The position numbers were made by a program, and so were the translations under genes. Source: Hsuehochloa calcarea (taxonomy: Eukaryota; Streptophyta; Magnoliopsida; Poales; Poaceae). From it: a stretch of DNA of 64,000 bases. The stretch is taken from positions 24,585,385 through 24,649,384 of the forward strand of contig CM070594.1 of NCBI GenBank assembly GCA_036346395.1, written 5' to 3'. Positions within the stretch are counted from its first letter, which is position 1. Each line of letters starts with the position of its first letter. Below the pieces are notes generated by a model that saw nothing but the letters and a program-made list of their open reading frames with translations, was not told where the DNA came from and ran no database searches. Shown here in pieces: positions 45,258 through 55,171 of this stretch.

Positions 45258-47116
45258 TGTAGGACTGTAAAGGCGACTAGAGTGGGGGTGAATAGACGTT
45301 TTCTTGATTTTTCGCCTTAATCAAATTCAACACGCACTTTTCTCCTTTAGCTATGAAAGCTAAAAAGATCACTAAACGCATAGAAGAAGCCTTGTACTGA
45401 ATTCAATTACCCACTTAACCACAATACACAAAAATGGAGAAATGATCTCACTGAGCGGTCGGACCGGTGTGCTGCTGGTGGTCTGACTGCCTGGCGGTCG
45501 GACCGGCGTCAATTGGCGGTCTGATTGTCAGGCGGTCGGACCGGCGGTGTAAAATCGGTCAGACCGATTTAGTCCAGAGGCAACACACAATGCCCAAATT
45601 CAAAACAAAAATTGGTTCAACTTTTGATTCAACCAATGAAACTTGACCAAAATTGGAGCACACCTCCCTAAGGATATCTAAGACCTATTTCTAGCGACGA
45701 TCGACCAGATCCACTTCGAAGAAACGATCTCTCAAGGTTTTACCAAAGAAGTGTTCCAAAACCTAGAAATATGAAAATCTTGATCCAAAACTTGCTTGTG
45801 GGGGATTGATGATCTAGATGATTCTAGGAGTATTCCCACACATCAAAATAAGATAAAATCGGTCAAGAGACCAAGCATAAACACTTGGATCAAGGAAGCA
45901 CCAAAATCAACAAAAAGAGAGGAACACAAAAGAGACTTCACCCTTAAACAAACATCAATAGATTGATTGATTCAATATGTTGCTTACAAAGCCACTCCCT
46001 CAAGGAGGACAAGAGCTCAATCCAAGAGCACACTCAAATCTCCTCTCCTCTCCTCTTCTCTCCTAACCCTAACCCTAGAAATGGATTTTGCAAATGAGGG
46101 CTTAAGTGCTTCAAGGGGTTTTTCCATCTTTCCCCTTTCTATTTATAGGAGAGGCTAGGGTTTCTCTAATGGGCTCCCATTAAGGCCCAATACAAATGGG
46201 ATCCACACACACACATCAATCTGTTGAAGCAATCGTCTGCTTCACCACGTGTAGATTGATCAGCGGCCCTCATCATGTCGGCAAGTCTCTCCCGTTCGAA
46301 TCCCATCGGAACCTCCAAGGCACTTGCACCGACCCCCGCGCCGCTAGATCCAACCAACTACAACGAACTGCCCGTTCGATCCATCTTGTCCATTCTGCAC
46401 CCTGCTTGAGTCACACGACCTCACCCGGCATCCATGATCGTTCTGGACCTCAGCTCTCCAATCGTAGTCCCGATCCACCTCACCGTTGACGTCGTTGACC
46501 TGCAAGCCACCTGCACAGCAATAGACAAACAAATCGTCTCCGGGAACAAGTTCATCACAACTTGACCCACGTTAGCTCAACAATGCAAAATACAACAATA
46601 AAGTATTAAAACTCATGCATTAAACACAACAAAAATACATCAATGCCAAAATGGCCGAAGTCCAAGTGGAAGCCGGTCTGACCGCCCCACCAAGCCGGTC
46701 GGACCGATTTCCCAGCGGTCGGACCGATTCCACAACGGCGGTCTGACCGCTCCAAAAGACTTAACCAAATTTCAACTCAAAAATCCGCAAGCTCTCTGGA
46801 ATTTTCAAACTGATAGAACTTTTGACTGGGAGCTCCAAAAATTATGTTACCACATCCAGGAGACTCCCCTCTCATGCCTACACAACCTATTTTTGGCCTA
46901 GCCCCAAACTCCATCATGAAATGTGGCCGGTCGGACTAGCAAGCATTGCCGGTCGAACTGCCACAAGGCCGATCTGACCGGCGGCTTCGCCATCGGACCG
47001 CTAATGACCTGACAGCACTGAAGTTTTTCGAAAACGCGAGATTCGTCAAACCAACAACGCCATTGCCAATTGACTCATCATTCTAAGATCATGCACATAT
47101 CCCCACGATATCCACA
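45258..47116 (-). repeat. 3' LTR of Sirevirus D
   Basis: Starts TGTAGGACTGTAAAGG and ends GATATCCACA, followed by ATCTCCCCCTT (polypurine complement). About 1.86 kb. Palindrome clusters at 45450-45575, 46675-46750 and 46920-46990 are visibly CpG-decayed (GGTCTGACC in place of GGTCGGACC). TATTTATA is at 46140-46147. The flank on the left is the PMD relic. The matching 5' LTR is missing. Confidence 0.93.
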
Positions 47117-48590
47117 ATCTCCCCCTTGATCAACACATTGGCAATTTTCCAGAAAATGTAGTTAAATGGTTTGAAAAGTAAAAACTCGCGGTTTTCGCGC
47201 AAAGGCACAACTTGGTCCATAAGCAAAAGAAAGCTTAGGAAACGACCAAGCTGGCTTCAGAATAGCATAGGCAAATGAGATAAGGCAAAAAGAGCACTAA
47301 AAACCTTAATTTCCAAAAAGTAGCCAAAAATCTCACTTCGGTCCATATGAAAGAACAAATATTCTATTTGACATTTGATCATTGTGAGTCTTCTAGATTT
47401 GCAAATATAATCAGAAAAGGAAATAAAACCAAGAGAATCCACTCACAATGGTAACCAATTTCAGAAAATTCATTTCCCTTTATGACTCCAAAAAGCTCTA
47501 AAAACCACACATTTTCTCTAATCTTTCTCCCCCTTTGACAATGAATTCATCAAGATGCAAGGAAGAAGTTAGAGCATGAAGGAATGACTAATTTTTTTAT
47601 TTTTGAACTTTAGCAAAAGGAGCCATGAAGATTATCCATGAAGACAGTACAAGTATTACACCAAGCCATATTAAGTGAAGAAGCTGTGTTCAATCATGGC
47701 AAATCATGTACTGCAAAGCTAAGACCAGAATAGCAATAATATGAGATTAAATGAATTGATACCATGATAAGTTGCTCAATATCATAGTTTCACCAAGGTA
47801 TCCAAAAATGAGTCAAGCCATGTCTATAAGTAAATGAAGACCAGAAACCAGAAACTGATGCATTTTGAACATTAGGAGTTCAAAGATGAAGCAATTTAAT
47901 CAAGCACTTAGCATTTTGAGCATTTTGCTGAAAATGATATATATAAATTTTTTTATAGCAATGTGCTAGATCTCAAGCCTTGCCGCGACCATCTCAAGCA
48001 AGAAGCTTAAAAGAATGGTCTAGGTCATCCAAAACTCCCCCTGAGTTCATGCCTAGTGCAATGGCAAGCAGTCTCATGAAAAAGAATTTGTGAGATCAGT
48101 TTTTTTGCACATAAAAATTCATTCTTCATTTGCTTGACTTAAGAATTAACAAAGCTCATTTTACAGCTCAAACTCAGTTCAAAGCTCAATTTAACCTATA
48201 GACATAGCATGAATCATGAGAGGATCACTAAAGCAAAACTAGTCACAAGATCCAACAAAACATGATTTGATTCAATTTTGCTCACAGATATAAAGCTAGC
48301 AAGGCAAAAGCTAAGCTAACAAGAAAGACCATGAAAGAAGTCTAGCAGACTATCACAGGACATGGCAATGTATAAAGTATGAAAACATGCCATACAAGGA
48401 TAATAATCAAAGTTCCACAAGTTTATAATACAATGGAAGAAATTCGAATCTTAAAATGCATTATGATACAATGAATGCAAAAAGAGCAAAACCCCTCTCA
48501 AAACAGCCCAAGAGGACTAATAACCCCTAACTCTCCCCGCAAAGTAGCAAAATGAGAAGAATCAAGAGCTTTAGTGAAAATATATGCAAG
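47117..48590 (-). other. 3' spacer of Sirevirus D
   Basis: Non-coding, collinear with 25935-27290 of element B through most of its length, including the TCTCCCCCTTTGACAATG (47527) and CTCCCCCTGAGTTC (48033) motifs. The pol reading frame begins beyond 48500. Confidence 0.8.
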
Positions 48591-49078
48591 TTGTTGCTAT
48601 GACTCTACAAAGTGAAGAACAACATCACCCTTCTCAACATGGTCTCTCAGAAAATAGTATCGAATATCAATGTGCTTAGTCCTTGAATGTTGCACTGGGT
48701 TTTTGGCAATGTTTATGGCAGAAGTGTTGTCACAGAAAAGAGGAACACTCTCCAAAAATAACCCATAGTCCCGCAGCGTGGATAACATCCAGAGGACCTG
48801 AGAGCAACCACTGGCTGCAGCTACATACTCGGCCTCGGCTGTGGACTGTGCAACAAAAGACTGTTTTCTAGAAGACCAAGAAACAAGTGATATGCCCAAG
48901 AAATAACAAGTGTCAGAAGTACTCTTGCTATCCACTCTACACCCCACAAAATCAGCATCAGAAAATGCTCGAATTGAGAGAGCAGAAGAAGAAGAATACC
49001 AGAGTCCAAAGTCAAGAGTATCTTGAAGGTACCTGAAGATGCGACGTACTGCTTGACGATGAGAAGCACGAGGGGAAG
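48500..49078 (-). pseudogene. pol: Sirevirus D RNase H, attached to a pol deletion
   Basis: From about 49078 the minus strand reads SPRASHRQAVRRIFRYLQD, LDFGLWYSSSS, FSDADFVGCRVDSKSTS, LVSWSSRKQSFVAQSTAEA, SAINIAKNPVQHSRTKHID, DHVEKGDVVLHFVES and then the terminal region. These are the RT C-terminal connection and the whole RNase H. The frame is open at 48597-48947. Directly upstream the sequence jumps to the protease region, so integrase and most of RT are missing. Confidence 0.9.
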
Positions 49079-49297
49079 CCTATATGCCCAAGTCAAAGCG
49101 ACGTCTTTAAGCATGAACTTGTTGTTGACGCGCATAGTGCCCTTGGCAGTCACGGTCCCGGTAGAAGCATCCCCAAAAGTAATCAATTCATTGCCGGATG
49201 CACGTGTAAGGGAGGAGAACCATCTAGAATCTCCAGTCATATGTCGACAACACCCCGAGTCAACAAGCCATATGTCCTCCTTCCTCGCACGACGGAC
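49079..49297 (-). pseudogene. pol: Sirevirus D protease region
   Basis: The minus-strand frame has DIWLVDSGCCRHMTGDSRW with the DSG triad (49190-49260), then SSLTRASGNELITFG, GTMRVNNKFMLKDVAL. At 49078-49090 it runs straight into RT C-terminal sequence in another frame. Compared with element A the missing part is the integrase plus most of RT. The protease itself looks intact up to the junction. Confidence 0.88.
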
Positions 49298-50335
49298 CTA
49301 AAAGTCACACACAGAAAACATCCGTGCATCGGTACTGGGGTTAGTGATAAAAGATCTAGGAATCCAGTACTGAGACGCACGATGTCTGGGAACAGCAGTA
49401 GAAGCAGCAGAAAAATGATCAGAAACAAAATCATAAGAATGCACACGAGAACCACCTAGACCTCTCCGAAACGATCTACCAAAAGATCGATACTCCCCCT
49501 GTCTAGATGCTACCCGTGGTCTCTCCTCACGATATCCTAAACCAAAATGCTGCCTAGACCCACCAAAAGAGTCAACAAGGTTCTCTACAAACCTAGGCCT
49601 ATATGTAGTACGATAAACAGGCTGCCTGGCTCTAGAGACTACCGCAGGTGAAGGGACTCCTCTGATGGTTCTCAAAGCGCTCATCCTCTCTTTTCTCTCA
49701 ATTTTTGCTCTCCGGAAGTAGAACTCAACAGTGTGGCCTTCTTTCTTGCAAAAAGTGCAATGATACTTGACCTTTTGAGGGGTCCGTACTGGAGAAACAG
49801 AAGCACCTTTCTTGCCAGATAGAGTTTGAGCAAAACCTGCAGATTTGAAAACAATCTTAGATGGCTTAGGAGGTTCTAGCTCAAACAGACCACTTTTCAC
49901 AACTCTAGAAATCTTATGTGGGTGATTCTTGGAATGCTCTAGGGGATTAAAACTTAGGCCACTATTTTTCACACCCACCTTGGACTGGTCAAGAATCATG
50001 TTGAGTTTCTTTTTCCCACTAGAAAACCTCTCAAGAGTCACTTTGAGGTAATCATTCTTTTTAGCTAAATTCTCACATCTAGTGCACTTTCTTGACTTGA
50101 TTGCCTCATCATGTTTACTCTTAAGAAGAGCCACTTCCACTTTAAAAGCCTCACAAGACACACAATAGGAATCCTTAATCCTATTCAACTGCTCATTAAA
50201 CTTAATTCTAAAAGCCTCTTGTATCTTACCAACCATTGTTTCAACTTCAGCATTCAAGACACAAGAGGTAGAGTCAATAACTTTCTTAGAAGCAGTAAAA
50301 GACATGGATTTTTTTAATTTTAGCTTTTTCTTCAA
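49298..50335 (-). pseudogene. gag: Sirevirus D Gag, C-terminal half
   Basis: A 345-residue frame collinear with residues about 565-879 of the element B Gag: KKVIDSTSCVLNAEVETMV, CVSC and CTRC pairs, CTFCKKEGHTVEFYFRR (the last Cys of the second knuckle is replaced by Tyr) and the Arg/Ser-rich tail. It continues past the B stop with WIPRSFITNPSTDARMFSV and so toward the protease. A one-base T-run indel near 50305-50320 separates it from the N-terminal half. Confidence 0.9.
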
Positions 50336-51312
50336 GAGTCTTGTTTAAAGCTTCAATCTCAATTGTGAGCTTAGGACAATTTTCACAAGAAGCAGCTCTA
50401 GAGTACACAACTATTTCAGTCATCTCTTGCATTTTAATCCTATTATTCTTGCAATGAGAGCAAGTGTGACTAGCATCAAATTTTTGTAATTCTTTCAAGG
50501 TGCTATCCAATTTTAATTCAAGTAAAGCACAGTTTGAGCAAGTTAAAGGGATAGCATCCAAAGCAGTCACATCAAGAGAAATGGCATCCATGCAAATAGA
50601 ACTAGACTTGAGAGATTCTAGTTCATCAAGAGCATCTTTTAATTGATTCACAACAGAGGAATGAGCAGATTTTAAGCTTGTCAATTCTTTAAGCAAGCTA
50701 GAGCAGGAATCACAAATATCATCAGGATTAATGGATTTGAGCCTAACAACTTCTAGGTTCAAATTATCAATCATGGTGTCCTGTTTCTTAATCAGTTTTG
50801 CTTGCTTATGCAATTTCTGTTCAGCAAGCACCAAAACCCTTTTCATATCAGCGAGCGAAGGGCATACCTCATTGGGATCGCTGAAAGGATCCTCGTCATT
50901 GGAGGAGTCAGTCTCGTGGCTGTTCTTGGCCATGAAACACATGCCTGTGAAGTCATGGGCCTTCTTCTTGCCACGAGAGTCACTCTCGTCATCCTCCGTC
51001 TCCGAGTCCATATCGCTCATGTTTACATTCTCTAGAGCGTCAAGGACCCGCTAACAAACTTGCGATAGTTTGTCTTCTTGGGTTTAGCATCCCTCGCTTG
51101 AGGATGCCTTTGTGACTCCTTCTCCTCCTTGCCCTTCATCTTGGGGCACCTAGAGCGAATGTGGTTTGGCTCACCACATTCAAAGCAAGTGATAGGGCCA
51201 CCTCTCCTCCTGTTCCTCACCTTGTTGTATGCTCTCGTGAATTTGGTGGATAGGAGGGCTAAATCATCTTCAGGTAGTCTCTCAAGTTGCTCATCGCTCA
51301 AAGAATGCAAAG
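50310..51312 (-). pseudogene. gag: Sirevirus D Gag, middle part, 5'-truncated
   Basis: Two frames: 51032-51310 with LSDEQLERLPEDDLALLS and the CCHC knuckle CFECGEPNHIRSRC, and 50286-51020 with the acidic stretch and coiled coil carrying CDSC, CSNC, CSHC and CENC pairs. The frames are separated by a short deletion near 51030-51050. Homology to element B stops abruptly at 51312, so the N-terminal 235 residues and the 5' LTR are missing. Confidence 0.9.
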
Positions 51313-52193
51313 TATTCCCACATGGCGCAAGAGGGGGCTTCTGGCAGATGGTTTAGTCCAAAGGAAGTGAAACCTTAGCAAGCATGACTACTTTGCAATG
51401 ACGCATTGTAAAGACCTTGTGATAATCACTTAGTCGCACAACTACGGAAGTGTGTGAAGCAGATATTATAAGTCGATTATCTCCTGTGGGTAGAGTTGTA
51501 TAACCTCTGCAGAGTGTTAAACTATTTGAATTGTTGTGTCCATAGTCATGGACATGCGGAGAAAAGCCTTTTGTGGATTAGACTTTGGTTTTGTTTTTAA
51601 AATATCGTATAAAACAATTTATGATATGGATGGTTGTCCATGAGAAGAATGGTGGGTTGAAGCCCCAGATTGGTGCCCATGTTTAAGTTAGTGTTAGGTT
51701 GGTGCCTACACTAGCTTTATTAATTCAGTTAAAACTCAATTTTAGATATTGCAAAACTTGAGCTTTTGAACTTAGCTATTGTATTTAAAATGTCAAATAT
51801 TGATTTTGCACAAACAACCCTATAAGCCTTCCTTTGATAATATCCATGCATGCATTAACTATGTTATGGGTGTAACTTGCGGCGTACATTTTTGTACTCA
51901 CCCTTGCTTAATAAATGTTGTTCAGAGGATGATGGCTTCGCAACTGCTGAGGATCTCAACGACTAGGCCACTACACTAGTCGATTGTCTGTGACAGATTA
52001 GCTGGGCTTTACTACTTCTTCTTCGTCTTCCATTGCGTTCTTTATTGTTGGTTCGTAAGTCTTTCTTGTAATAAACTCTGATATTTATTAATAAAGTTGT
52101 ACGAACTATGAATGTTACCATTTTTGTTTACTGTGTACACTAGCTACTGTTCCTGGGACTAGTGTAGAATACACAAAGGATTTGGGGGTGTTA
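51313..52193 (+). repeat. Gypsy LTR fragment
   Basis: Bases 51440-51560 (CACTTAGTCGCACAAC, TAACCTCTGCAGAGTG, ATTTGAATTGTTGTGTCC) are homologous, in opposite orientation, to 14930-15060 and 11325-11480. The segment ends with ACTAGTGTAGAATACACAAAGGA and GGGGTGTTAC near 52193, paralleling the end of the large LTR at 14545. The left part is cut at the junction with the Sirevirus D Gag. It is a 5'-truncated LTR in the + orientation. Confidence 0.65.
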
Positions 52194-52811
52194 CTCCCGA
52201 GTCTTATGTCCTGCTTCTCTAGCCCCTGGGGATGTCCCTGTGGAAAAAGATGCCATTGTCATGGCTACGACCATGGGAATGCTGGTCTCTCCTCTAGTCG
52301 TAGAGGGGAGGTGGTTGTGGCTTCGACCACCATCCCTAGGGTGGTCGAACCTCCTATGGTCGTGCAGACAGACATGAAGGCACTTGAAGATTAAGCAATG
52401 ATGATGATTGAGTCAACTGTCGAGGATATCAATGTTCGGACAGGAGACTTGACATTGCTATCGCCAAGAGCAGCTGATTCGTTGGTCATGGAGAGCTCCG
52501 ACCACCGTGCTGGAAAACTGGTCGTCGAAGTAATCCCTTCGAGGCCTCAAGGAGGAGTTTCTTCTTCTCACAACAACCACGAAGAAGAAGAAGATCTCCC
52601 CTTCTTTCCATAATTTTTTACAGCCTCAACTGTTGGGATCTCAACATTTAGGTCCTGAGACCGAGTCCCCCACCCCAAAGACATTCCTAACAGGGGGTCT
52701 GTCTTTGATGGTGAGCGTCTCCAGGAGAACTGGTGGGAGAAGGTCAACGAACTCAATAAAATTGAGGACCCAGAGACCATGTTCAAAAACTTCACTCAAT
52801 AAGCAATTGAT
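52182..52811 (+). pseudogene. Candidate N-terminal exon of a Tat antisense gene
   Basis: In one + frame, with a few stops (TAA at about 52393 and 52611), the sequence is protein-like: VESTVEDIN-type, SPRAADSLVMESSDH, SSSHNNHEEEEDLPFFP and, near 52720-52811, GERLQENWWEKVNELNKIED followed by PETMFKNFTQ and AID. It ends at a good donor, GTAAGT at 52812-52817. It lies antisense to the Tat fragment 52820-54260, the same arrangement as the spliced gene at 62791-63826. The link between them is inference: there is no overlap to align. Confidence 0.45.
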
Positions 52812-52819
52812 GTAAGTGT

Positions 52820-54260
52820 TTAATATCAAACATTTGAATAAAGTTAGGAACATATCAACACTAGAAAGTTCCTTCTAGTGGGCAAGACCACATGCAGAGA
52901 GGAACAACTTCGACTAGGTGATGTTACCTTCCTTCGACCAGTGTAAGGAACACCAAGTGTTGTAAAAGGTGATCAAAAAATTATCGAAGCGTTTCTCAAC
53001 GGATATTTTAAGACAATAAAGATTGAAGAAAATATAAACTTTATTGAGAATGTAGAAGGTTACACATAGAACTTTCGCAACTGGTCGATGATTCATGAAT
53101 TAGAAAGAACTCCACCATCTTCTATTGCTAGTCGTACAAAACCTGGTCGCGTCACTTCGACCACTATGTAAGGATCGTCCTATTTAAGGGAAAGTTTATT
53201 CTGATTAGACTTGGATTGAATTTTTTTTTCAATATCAAGTCACCTACAGTAAGGCTACGAGGTTGGACCTTACGATAGTAGTATTTGCATAGGGCTTGTT
53301 GATAGAATGCTGAGCGGATTCAGGATTTGTTCCTCTTTTCTTCGAGTAGATTGATGTCATCAGCTCGAAGTTGTTCATGGCCAGAGTCGTTATATACTTC
53401 GACCCTTGTTTACCAAATCTATAGTTTAGGTGGAACCATATCTTTAGCACCAAAACCTAAGAAAAATGGGGTTACACCTTTGGCCCGACTAGCGGTCGTG
53501 CAAATCGCCTATAACACTGAGAGTAATTCTTTTAACCAAGCCCCGAGCACTTTATAAGTTGGTTGAAAACTCGAGTTTTGATTCCCTGCATAATTTGGCC
53601 ATTAACCCTTTCAACTGCCCCATTTCTTTATGGATGATCGATAGAGGCATAACATAGCTCAGTACCCAATTCTTTGCGAAAATTGTGTACTGTTTTCTGT
53701 TATGATCCGACTTGGTACACCAAATCGAATTATCATATTTTTCATCATAAATTTCTTGGTTGTTTCCATTATTATCCTAGTCACAACTTCGGCTTTGATC
53801 CATTTTGTGAATGTATCAATAGCCACAAAAAGAAACTCAAAGCTCCCTGATGCTTTTGGGAACGGTCCTAGGATATCGAGACCCTAGGTCGCAAAAGGCC
53901 AAGAAAGAGGTATGGTTTGTAATGCTTGAGCCGGTTGGTGTATTTGCCTGCTATGAAACTGGCATTGTACATACTTCTTAACGAGCTCTTTAGCATCATG
54001 GAGGACTGTTGTCCAGTACAAACTTTGTCGAAAGACTTTTCCGGCCAATGTTTTGTAGGAAGCATGAGTCCCACAGATGCATCCGTGTATTTATTGAAGG
54101 AGATCTAATCCTTTTTTCTGCGATATGTATCGCAGGAGAGCCCCTTGAGTACCTCATTTGTAGAGGACTCCTTCTACTAAAGTATACATTTTGGCCTTAC
54201 AGGATAAACGATCAACCTCAAGATCGTCATTGGGTATTGACGAGGATCTAATAATCCTCA
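52820..54260 (-). pseudogene. Inverted Tat-lineage gypsy fragment (integrase 3' half and 3' UTR)
   Basis: The reverse complement follows the + element at 60470-61900: a segment near 54180-54240 matches GATCTTGAGGCAGATCG and AAAATGTATACTTTGGT of 60477-60530. 53700-53900 corresponds to the integrase DNG region, 53250-53360 matches 61340-61450 (CTACTCGAAGAAAGGAG, CAAGCCCTACGCAG), and 52860-52920 matches the CCTCTCTGCATGTGGTC repeat of the 3' UTR. All frames are broken. It is a separate Tat copy in opposite orientation, cut off just before the LTR at 54357. Confidence 0.85.
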
Positions 54261-54356
54261 TTTTATCTTTTATCTATAATTCTTATTATGGGTAAATATG
54301 ATGTCACATAGTCCCCAGAAGTACCCCTTATATTTACAAGGGGGAGACCTACCAAG
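54261..54356 (+). other. Junction segment with a polypurine tract
   Basis: A short AT-rich stretch ending ACAAGGGGGAGACCTACCAAG, which looks like a polypurine tract directly before the LTR start TGATTGTAAG. A tract here is unexpected before a 5' LTR. It suggests that the LTR at 54357 was also the 3' LTR of a vanished + strand element, for example after unequal recombination. Confidence 0.5.
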
Positions 54357-55094
54357 TGATTGTAAGATCTTTTACAATCACCCCCATAGTCGTAAGTCTT
54401 ACTACGACTATGTCATGGTCGTAAGTCCTTCTACAACCACTACCTGGTCGTAAGTCTTTCCACGACCACTACCTGGTCGTAAGTCCTTCTACGACCATTA
54501 CCCAGTCGTAAGTCCTTCTACGACTATTGCACAGTCGTAAGCTCTACTACGACTTATACCCAGTCGTAAGTCATACTACGACCAAGTTAACCACGACCAC
54601 CTCATAATCAAACCTACAAGCGAGTGGGTCCAATTGATTAAGGAATCCGAACGGTCCATACGCACTACTATTCTGCGTAGTAATAGTGCTTAAATACCCC
54701 ATTACCTCACGAATGATAAGCGCAGACGGCGTGAAGAAGCCAATGCGCGGTAATTATCGCCATCATGCGCCCATTACTGGCTCAATTAAGGTGCCTCTTC
54801 CGCAGGACAAAACGGCTACTTCTTCACGACTATATAAAGACATCAATCAGAGGGTGAAAGGGAGGGTGAAACAGAGCGAGTCAAGGAGAAACACAAGTAC
54901 TGTACTCTGTAATAGTCTTAGTTTCTTGCTTGATCATCGAGAATCTGATCAATACCATACACACACGGGAGTAGGGTTGTTATTCTCCCGGAGAAGGCTG
55001 AACTGTCTAAACATCCGTGTCAACCACTCTGCGTGATTTCATCTTTAGGAGACCCCGAATCAAATAATCTTTACGTAAGATCGGTTCTAATACA
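54357..55094 (+). repeat. 5' LTR of the Tat gypsy element
   Basis: TGATTGTAAG to CTAATACA, about 740 bp. The U3 part (54357-54594) is an array of about eight hairpin units such as TGGTCGTAAGTCCTTCTACGACCA, each about 24 bases and spaced at about 30. A TATA-like TATATAAAG lies at 54829-54837. The LTR is followed by TGGCGCCAACCGTGGGGA. The same hairpin array begins at 63864 as the 3' LTR. Confidence 0.85.
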
Positions 55095-55102
55095 CCGGCG
55101 GT

Positions 55103-55120
55103 TGGCGCCAACCGTGGGGA
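55103..55120 (+). other. Primer-binding site of the Tat element
   Basis: TGGCGCCAACCGTGGGGA, eight bases after the LTR end. TGGCGCC-type sites are usual in Tat-lineage elements. The matching tRNA cannot be named with confidence from the sequence alone. Confidence 0.7.
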
Positions 55121-55171
55121 TCTTAGGTAATCTCTTGTCAACATACTCTCTTTTTCCAATCTCATGCAATC

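Noticed and set aside
54690..55036. 116-codon ORF in the Tat LTR
   Set aside because: It lies entirely inside the LTR between the hairpin array and the primer-binding site and has no motif.
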